Both the position numbers and the translations under genes were made by a program. Shown here piece after piece: positions 15,051 to 19,590 of a stretch of 19,590 nt of DNA. The first letter of the stretch is position 1, and the number at the start of each line of letters is the position of its first letter. This DNA is from Microcaldota archaeon (lineage in GTDB: Archaea; Micrarchaeota; Micrarchaeia; Micrarchaeales; CABMGC01). The stretch covers positions 1 through 19,590 of the forward strand of contig JASHTX010000024.1 in NCBI GenBank assembly GCA_030040335.1, in the 5' to 3' direction. The notes beneath the pieces were generated by a model. It saw nothing but the letters and a program-made list of their open reading frames with translations, was not told where the DNA came from and made no database searches.

Positions 15051-15088
15051 TCACCTGCTTGTAGTCTGGATTTTGCATCTTTATAACG
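15051..15088 (-). promoter_or_regulatory. Promoter and Shine-Dalgarno site of SDR gene
   Basis: The minus strand carries CGTTATAAAG (15079-15088), about 40 bases before the ATG at 15043. It also carries AGGTGA at 15051-15056, seven bases before the ATG, the clearest Shine-Dalgarno site in the window. This separates the SDR gene from the upstream sulfatase/deacetylase pair. Confidence 0.65.
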
Positions 15089-15102
15089 TTTCTGTTTCCA
15101 CC

Positions 15103-15813
15103 CTAGAGTCTTTCGGGATGCACAGTCTTCCACACCCTTTCCCTGCAGCCGAAGAGCCCCCCGAGCATCCTGCCGTAGCCGAGCGTCGCAGCGAGTATCC
15201 TCCAGTTGACCTGCGATCCGTACGACTTGCAGAGGTCAAGCTTCCTCTCATAAGAGAACTTCACGTACTCTTCCTTAAGCGCGTCCCTGTGCTCGCGAGG
15301 GTTTACCACCGGGAATACATCATCTCCATTCACCTTCACAAAACCCGCAATCAGCTGGAACAGCCTCGTTCCCCTGACCGCGTAGGGCAGATCCTCATAG
15401 AGGTAGACGTTCCCGCTCAGCTTCGCGAATTCAAGGCCCGCCCTTGCGAGGAGCACGTGGTCGCCGTGGCCTCCTATACCTAGCGGGAAGAAGATGCGCC
15501 TTCCCTCTTTGATGTATCTGCCGAGCCTCGTCCTTATCTTTGCCTCGGTCTTTCTGGAGTGCGCAGCACTCCCGATGTTTGAGAAGGCCAGGAAATCCAC
15601 GTCTGCGCCTATCTTCTTTATGTTCCTCCTCTCCTCCTCCATCCTCACCTTAGTTACCTTCTTCGGATCCATCCTGCCGGAGAGGGTGTAATCAGACACA
15701 GAGAAAACGTTCACTATCTTCTGCTGCTCGCCCATATCGCGCAGCAGCAGCCCTCCCAGTGAGAAGAAAGCGTCGTCGATATGCGGCGATATTATTATGT
15801 TCTCGTACTTCAC
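15103..15813 (-). CDS. PIG-L/LmbE-family deacetylase
   Basis: A 236-residue zinc-dependent de-N-acetylase of the PIG-L/LmbE/MshB family, normal in length. The zinc/catalytic signature ISPH11-I-D13-D14 lies in the first ten to fifteen residues, and the second ligand motif GGH116-G-D118-H119-V is intact. Known members remove acetyl groups from N-acetyl sugars such as GlcNAc-linked lipids or thiols, on the cytoplasmic side. The start is GTG at 15813, which overlaps the TGA of the sulfatase-like gene (GTGA), so the two are co-transcribed and probably translationally coupled. Context suggests it unmasks an amino sugar in the surface glycan or its lipid-linked precursor (inference); no substrate can be named. 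Confidence 0.92.
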   Translation of the reverse strand: MKYENIIISPHIDDAFFSLGGLLLRDMGEQQKIVNVFSVSDYTLSGRMDPKKVTKVRMEEERRNIKKIGADVDFLAFSNIGSAAHSRKTEAKIRTRLGRYIKEGRRIFFPLGIGGHGDHVLLARAGLEFAKLSGNVYLYEDLPYAVRGTRLFQLIAGFVKVNGDDVFPVVNPREHRDALKEEYVKFSYERKLDLCKSYGSQVNWRILAATLGYGRMLGGLFGCRERVWKTVHPERL

Positions 15814-17129
15814 CGCGGCACCCTTGGAATCTTGAATCCCTTCTCGTTGCCTTTGAACTTGCCCAGCTCGCGAGCCAGCTTCTCGTAGGCGGCCCTGTGC
15901 TTCTTCGGGTCCACGCTCTTGCCGGATTTCAGAAACTCCTCCGCGACTCCGTCGCTGCCGTTGACATTCAGCTTGTAGCCGTCCATGTAGACCGCGGCCC
16001 TGGCTTTCTCGTATCTTTTGGTTAGGTAGTCTTTCCTGTGCGCGTAGCTGTCCGGCAGCGCGTCTATCATGCCATACGACTCGGAGAATGCCCTGTCCTT
16101 CGTGAGCGCACCGTCGCCCCCGCCCTTCAGCACGCTCTCTATGAGGGCTGGTATGCTCGAGATGCTCTGATAACCTTCCCTCCTCTTGAACCTCCTGCCC
16201 TTCGGGTACTTCACTATCAGCGGCACCCTCACAATCTCGTCGTAGAGGTATGTACCGTGGTACATGAAATCGTGCTCGTTGAATGCCTGGCCGTGGTCAG
16301 AAGTTATTATTACGAGCGTGTCTTCGTAGAGCCCGCGCTTCTTGAGCGTCTCCATTGCAGCCCCGAGCTCCCTGTCAAAGAGCTCGACCTCCTCCACGTA
16401 ATCGGCCTTGAGCCTCTCCACTGTTCTGGGGTCCATCGGCTTTATCCCCGCCAGCGCCTCCTCTGTATCCTTGTCGTCGAAATTGGTGTACGGCTCGTGC
16501 ATGTCGAAGATGCTGAGGAAGAGGAAGAAGCTGGGCTTCAGCGGCAAAGTCCCGAGCATCTTGACCGTTTTGGTTATGCCCTTGTCAACTGGATAGTTTG
16601 TCTCTTTCGCTATCTTCCTGACCTTGAAGAACTCCATCGCATACTTCGGTATGTCTAGCGCCCTGCCGCCAGATATCAGCTTCTTCAGGACCTGCAGCGG
16701 CGTTGCTCCCATGTGCCTCGCCTCGGTCGCCAGCTTGCTGTTGTACCACGGCGAAGATGTCTGCACCACGAAATCCTGGAAACCGAACTGGAAGCCGGTC
16801 AGCTTCGAAAGCATGAAGTTGTTTGAGATGCAGGCTGTGCTGTAGCCCCTCGCCTCCATCTGCTCAGCAAGCCTCGGTGCGGTAAGCGAGATGTTGGCCT
16901 TTATGCATGCCCTGACCTTCTCGCCTCCCGTTATCTCGTGCACTCCGTGCTCGTTTGCGTACATGCCGGTGAATATCGAGACGTGAGATGGAAAGGTCCA
17001 GGTGCCTGTTGATATGCAATTATCGTAGCGCATGCCTTCGGCCGCCAGCCTGTCCATGTTCGGAGTCTTCGCTCCCAGCATATCATTCCTGAGCGAGCAG
17101 CAGACTATGAGCATGACGTTAGGCTTCAT
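15810..17129 (-). CDS. Sulfatase/alkaline-phosphatase-superfamily protein with Cys at first metal site
   Basis: A 439-residue member of the sulfatase-like branch of the alkaline phosphatase superfamily, which hydrolyses or transfers sulfate or phosphate esters. The N-terminus is PNVMLIVC10-C11-SLRND; family members normally have Asp where Cys11 stands, and it binds the catalytic metal. The nucleophile region reads TWT45-FPSHVSIFTG with Thr45 in the place of the modified Cys/Ser of true sulfatases. SD278-H279-GQAFNEHDF...HG supplies the later metal ligands. It has no signal peptide or membrane helix, so it appears cytoplasmic. The ATG at 17129 has GGTG four bases upstream. It forms a two-gene operon with the PIG-L deacetylase. 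It could be a phospho- or sulfotransferase-like glycan enzyme; classical arylsulfatase activity is unlikely without the Cys/Ser nucleophile. Confidence 0.87.
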   Translation of the reverse strand: MKPNVMLIVCCSLRNDMLGAKTPNMDRLAAEGMRYDNCISTGTWTFPSHVSIFTGMYANEHGVHEITGGEKVRACIKANISLTAPRLAEQMEARGYSTACISNNFMLSKLTGFQFGFQDFVVQTSSPWYNSKLATEARHMGATPLQVLKKLISGGRALDIPKYAMEFFKVRKIAKETNYPVDKGITKTVKMLGTLPLKPSFFLFLSIFDMHEPYTNFDDKDTEEALAGIKPMDPRTVERLKADYVEEVELFDRELGAAMETLKKRGLYEDTLVIITSDHGQAFNEHDFMYHGTYLYDEIVRVPLIVKYPKGRRFKRREGYQSISSIPALIESVLKGGGDGALTKDRAFSESYGMIDALPDSYAHRKDYLTKRYEKARAAVYMDGYKLNVNGSDGVAEEFLKSGKSVDPKKHRAAYEKLARELGKFKGNEKGFKIPRVPR

Positions 17130-17133
17130 AGAA

Positions 17134-17176
17134 CACCAAGACGATTAGTAACTAATGATTCTAAAGGTTTTATAGC
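17134..17176 (-). promoter_or_regulatory. Promoter of sulfatase-like/PIG-L operon with palindrome
   Basis: The minus strand holds GCTATAAAACC (17166-17176) as TATA box, about 42 bases before the ATG, and GGTG (17134-17137) as Shine-Dalgarno site. Between them, ATTAGTAACTAAT at 17144-17156 is a perfect 13-base palindrome around a central A, near the expected transcription start. It could be an operator. Confidence 0.55.
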
Positions 17177-17205
17177 GTTGTGGGCTGTTCAGTGTGAAAA
17201 TCTGG

Positions 17206-17430
17206 CTATTCGTAGCCCAGCGCCTTGAGCTTCTCCACAAGCACGTCAACGTCCTTCTTCCCCTTCTTCTGCATCGCCACCTCGCTGCCCGTCTCCCTGA
17301 GTATGTAGGTGACGTACTCCGATACCGAGGAGAAACTGGTGTTCCTCAGCTTCGCCTGTATCTTCTCGTATAGCGGAGTCGGGATCGTTATCGTAGTGTG
17401 ATTCCTGCCCGCCACGCCTCGTTTCGCCAT
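17206..17430 (-). CDS. Ribbon-helix-helix (CopG/Arc-like) transcription regulator
   Basis: A 74-residue DNA-binding protein. A basic N-terminus (MAKRGVAGRN) is followed by the DNA-contacting strand TTITIP at residues 12-17, helix A (about 18-28) and helix B (about 35-47, SVSEYVTYILRE), the standard ribbon-helix-helix layout. A lysine-rich tail (53-70) follows. Such proteins bind DNA as dimers through paired strands, usually to short repeated sites. The ATG at 17430 is preferred: the frame continues upstream, but only through the promoter, and the fold starts right after this ATG. The start lies in the last of three ATAACAT repeats, so autoregulation is likely. It is divergent from the second sulfatase-like gene. 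Confidence 0.86.
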   Translation of the reverse strand: MAKRGVAGRNHTTITIPTPLYEKIQAKLRNTSFSSVSEYVTYILRETGSEVAMQKKGKKDVDVLVEKLKALGYE

Positions 17431-17478
17431 GTTATCATGAATGTTATAAAATGTTATTGCATGCAATGATATAAAAAG
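17429..17478. promoter_or_regulatory. Divergent operator-promoter: ATAACAT repeats, 12-base palindrome, shared TATA
   Basis: On the minus strand, ATAACAT occurs at 17451-17457, 17441-17447 and 17429-17435, with start-to-start steps of 10 and 12. ATTGCATGCAAT (17456-17467) is a perfect 12-base palindrome next to the first repeat. GATATAAAAA at 17469-17478 is the TATA box of the plus-strand sulfatase-like gene and, read on the other strand, lies about 40 bases before the regulator ATG. The repeats cover the expected transcription start and the start codon of the regulator gene, which fits repression. Confidence 0.6.
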
Positions 17479-17517
17479 GTTCCTGGCTCCAATATAGTGG
17501 AGCAAAAAGGCGCCTGC

Positions 17518-18702
17518 ATGGCCGAGAACCCAAATATCGCTATTGTAGTGATAGACTCTTTCAGACCCGACCATCTTAGCATGTTCGGATACAAAAAGGA
17601 GACTGACGCAAACCTCAAGAGGATAGCAAAGGGCAGCGCAGTCTTTACCAGGCAGTTCTCCGTGGCGAACGGCACCGCTCCGGCGGTAACAACTATACTT
17701 TCAGGACTGCTGCCTACTACTCACAGAGTCTACCACCAGTTCCCCTACACGAAACCTGAAGAGTATGAAGCTGCAGAAAAGATCGCCTTCTGGCTGCCCA
17801 GCTTCCTGAAGGAAAAAGGATATGAGACGATGTGCTTCGACTGGCTCGGCGAGTGGTTCGCGAGAGGCTTTGACACGTACAAGGAGAGCGAAAAGGAGAC
17901 GGACCTTCTTTTCGTTCCCACAAAGGAGACGATGGACATGGCGATATCCACGATCAAAAGCTCGCGCAAGCCGTTCTTCGCGTTCATGCATCTCTGGGAC
18001 ACACACTTCCCGTTCCCGAATACCCCATACGTCGGCAGCGGCAAGGACGAATCCGCAAAGATCCTTGCAAGCATAAAGGACGAGAAGCAGAGGACTTATG
18101 TCAGAGGCAGAATGGACAAGGCAAAGCTCTACACCGTTCAGGATGTCGTCAACAAGTACGATGAAACCCTCCGGATAATAGATCGCGAGGTCGGCAGACT
18201 CTACGACTTTCTGAAGAAGGAGCGGCTGCTTGACAATACGATTTTCGCAGTACTCGGAGACCACGGAGACGTTATAAACGAGCACGGCATCTATTTCGCA
18301 AACTGCGGGATGTTCGACGAGGCGATAAGGGCTCCGATGATGATGAAACTGCCGGGCATAGATGGCAAGATTACAAACGAGATGGTGCAGAACGTCGATA
18401 TTGTGCCCACAATCCTGGATTTCATGGGCGAAAGGAAGAAGGTTGACGGGAAGTCGCTAATTCCTTTGATAAAGACCGGCAAGAAGGTCAGGAGCGAGGT
18501 CACGCTTGTCGACGCCTTTGCAAGCGATGTCAAGTGCATCAGGACCGAGACGAAGAAGCTCATCTTCGCCAAGGACGGGTTCTGCAACATGTGCAAGTCA
18601 AGCCATCACCACGGTTACGAGGAATACGACCTGTCGAAGGATCCAAACGAGAGCAAAAACGTATTTTCTGGCGAATCGGAGCTCTCAAGATTCCTGAAAT
18701 AA
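17518..18702 (+). CDS. Sulfatase/alkaline-phosphatase-superfamily protein, canonical metal site
   Basis: A 394-residue sulfatase-like protein, distantly related to the one at 15810-17129. The N-terminus NPNIAIVVID13-SFRPDHL keeps the metal-binding Asp. The nucleophile region reads NGT53-APAVTTILSG, so a Thr occupies the catalytic position, with Ala-Val where relatives have Ser-His. WDTHFPFPNTPY is the usual central histidine motif. GD248-H249-GDVINEHG carries the later metal ligands. A Cys-x-x-Cys followed by His-rich residues (NMCKSSHHHG) lies near the C-terminus. It has no signal peptide. A GTG at 17497 is in frame and would give seven more residues; the ATG at 17518 is preferred. Possibly transfers or removes a phosphate or sulfate group on the glycan or its precursor; substrate unknown. 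Confidence 0.87.
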   Translation: MAENPNIAIVVIDSFRPDHLSMFGYKKETDANLKRIAKGSAVFTRQFSVANGTAPAVTTILSGLLPTTHRVYHQFPYTKPEEYEAAEKIAFWLPSFLKEKGYETMCFDWLGEWFARGFDTYKESEKETDLLFVPTKETMDMAISTIKSSRKPFFAFMHLWDTHFPFPNTPYVGSGKDESAKILASIKDEKQRTYVRGRMDKAKLYTVQDVVNKYDETLRIIDREVGRLYDFLKKERLLDNTIFAVLGDHGDVINEHGIYFANCGMFDEAIRAPMMMKLPGIDGKITNEMVQNVDIVPTILDFMGERKKVDGKSLIPLIKTGKKVRSEVTLVDAFASDVKCIRTETKKLIFAKDGFCNMCKSSHHHGYEEYDLSKDPNESKNVFSGESELSRFLK

Positions 18703-18735
18703 AACTTCTTCAAGTCAATCAACAATCAAAGCAAC

Positions 18736-18778
18736 CTTTATATAATAGCACGTTATAACATGTAATAACAATATGTGA
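18736..18778 (+). promoter_or_regulatory. Promoter with two ATAACA repeats before PP-loop gene
   Basis: CTTTATATAA (18736-18745) is the TATA box. ATAACAT (18755-18761) and ATAACAA (18765-18771) follow with a 10-base step, the same motif and step as before the ribbon-helix-helix gene, and lie over the expected transcription start. GTTATAAC at 18752-18759 is a palindrome. GTGATC at about 18775-18780 is a Shine-Dalgarno-like site, three bases before the ATG. Confidence 0.6.
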
Positions 18779-18782
18779 TCAA

Positions 18783-19590
18783 ATGAGCGGAAAATCCAAG
18801 AGCGAGAAGACGGGCACTGGCATGCCGGAGCCCAGCGAGGCTGAATTCGGCGAGGACAGGACTCAAAGGTGCATAGACCTTATGAGGCCTGAGGTAAGGA
18901 AGCTGCTTGATCTCTCGCTGGAGGAGAAGATAAAGAAGACAGAGGAGATAATCAGGGAAACGATAAAGAAGTACAAGACTCCTGGCATAGGATTCAGCGG
19001 CGGCGGGGACAGCGAGGCGATGCTTCACATAGCAATGAAGATAAAGCACGACTGGCCGGTGCTCTTTGTAGATACCAGGTACGAGTTTCCCGAGACATAC
19101 GGATTCATAGAGAAGCTAAGACAGGAGTGGAGCATCGAGAGCCTGACAACAGTAAGGGCCGGTACTGACATAGTTGCGGAACTGAAGAAGAAGTATGGCA
19201 TGGGGACTCCTGAGTTCACGCTTGAGTTCAACAAGCATCACAAGATAGGGCCGATGGTGCGCGGAGTGAAATCGCTTCACTTGGACGCGTTCCTGGGCGG
19301 CATACGCGGAGTGGAGCACGAGGAAAGGGCAAAGGAGAGCATATTCTCACCAAGAACCGATCCGCCACACGACCGTGTGCACCCGATACTCTTCTGGACC
19401 AGGGAGGACGTGCAGACGTACCTGAACGACAACGGGCTGCCGCACAACCCCGTCTATGACAAGGGCTACACATCATTGGGCTCTACTCTTGACACGACTC
19501 CGAACAAGAACCCCGGCATGCACGAGAGGGCGGGAAGGGGGGTCGCAAGAGAGAGAATCATGAAAAAGCTAAGGGACCTCGGGTACAACT
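18783..19590 (+). CDS. PP-loop CysH/CysD/FAD-synthase-like adenylyl enzyme (partial, 3' end beyond window)
   Basis: The frame from the ATG at 18783 is open to the right edge (269 complete codons). A polar N-terminus of about 45 residues and a charged helix (46-65) lead into the PP-loop GFSGGGDSEAM (SGGGDS at 72-77), which binds the ATP or adenylyl phosphates. VLFVDTRYEFPETYGF (93-108) is the second conserved strand. GGIRGVEHEERAKESIFSPR (172-191) resembles the RAKE-x-xFS-x-R stretch of CysD. HPILFWTREDVQTYL and NPVYDKGYTSLGS resemble CysH and eukaryotic FAD synthase. Where sulfur enzymes have GC-x-x-CT it reads GSTLDT, with no cysteine. It may be a sulfate-activating or PAPS/APS-using enzyme, or another nucleotidyltransferase. 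The ATG follows GTGATC, three bases upstream. Confidence 0.82.
   Translation, partial: MSGKSKSEKTGTGMPEPSEAEFGEDRTQRCIDLMRPEVRKLLDLSLEEKIKKTEEIIRETIKKYKTPGIGFSGGGDSEAMLHIAMKIKHDWPVLFVDTRYEFPETYGFIEKLRQEWSIESLTTVRAGTDIVAELKKKYGMGTPEFTLEFNKHHKIGPMVRGVKSLHLDAFLGGIRGVEHEERAKESIFSPRTDPPHDRVHPILFWTREDVQTYLNDNGLPHNPVYDKGYTSLGSTLDTTPNKNPGMHERAGRGVARERIMKKLRDLGYN

Noticed and set aside
16038..16658. Plus-strand open frame of 206 codons opposite the first sulfatase-like gene
   Set aside because: It is antisense to conserved sulfatase motifs, with no start signals or family resemblance.
17431..17574. N-terminal extension of the ribbon-helix-helix protein
   Set aside because: The extra 48 codons run through the repeats, the palindrome and the TATA box and into the divergent gene; the fold begins after the ATG at 17430.
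1..19590. CRISPR array, tRNA, rRNA or insertion sequence
   Set aside because: I saw no regular direct repeats with spacers, no cloverleaf-like sequence with a T-loop motif, no rRNA-like stretch, and no transposase frame or terminal inverted repeats.

Overview
This window looks archaeal. TATA boxes sit about 25-45 bases in front of most starts. Shine-Dalgarno-like sites include AGGTGA, GGTG, GAGGT and GTGATC. One terminator is an oligo-T tract. The oligosaccharyltransferase is of the archaeal/eukaryotic single-subunit STT3 (AglB) kind. Isoleucine and arginine are mostly encoded by ATA and AGG. Very short intergenic gaps and a giant Ig-like surface protein would suit a small-genome lineage such as DPANN/Micrarchaeota, but that placement is inference only.

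Layout. Positions 1-4826 (minus) are one uninterrupted reading frame of about 1,608 codons. It encodes the N-terminal part of a secreted, cysteine-rich, Ig-like repeat protein and runs off the left edge. Positions 4883-6016 (minus) encode a GT4 glycosyltransferase. Positions 6181-7052 (plus) hold two tandem paralogous four-helix membrane proteins with matching promoters. Positions 7086-10004 (minus) encode AglB/STT3. Positions 10142-12166 (plus) are a tight operon: DegT-family sugar aminotransferase, SAM methyltransferase and sugar-isomerase cupin. Positions 12172-13245 (minus) encode a second GT4-like enzyme, divergent from a sugar-1-phosphate nucleotidyltransferase at 13348-14088 (plus). That gene overlaps tail-to-tail with an SDR nucleotide-sugar dehydratase/epimerase at 14054-15043 (minus). 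Positions 15103-17129 (minus) hold a PIG-L deacetylase and a sulfatase-superfamily protein whose ends overlap by 4 bases. Positions 17206-17430 (minus) encode a ribbon-helix-helix regulator, divergent from a second sulfatase-superfamily protein at 17518-18702 (plus). A PP-loop PAPS-reductase/FAD-synthase-like gene starts at 18783 and runs off the right edge.

Together most of the genes form a surface-glycan island. The nucleotidyltransferase, SDR and aminotransferase would make an NDP-amino-deoxysugar, and active-site signatures favour a GDP-perosamine-like route. The methyltransferase, cupin and deacetylase could modify it. The GT4 enzymes would assemble the glycan and AglB would transfer it to protein. 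The sulfatase-superfamily proteins and the PP-loop enzyme suggest sulfate or phosphate-type decoration or turnover.

The most interesting signals are: (1) near-absence of N-glycosylation sequons in the giant exported protein beside a sequon-rich AglB; (2) ATAACA decamer repeats in matching positions at the regulator's own promoter and at the PP-loop gene promoter, suggesting a small regulon; (3) active-site substitutions in AglB, one sulfatase and one GT4; (4) the promoter-plus-gene duplication of the small membrane proteins. I saw no tRNA, rRNA, CRISPR array or insertion sequence.
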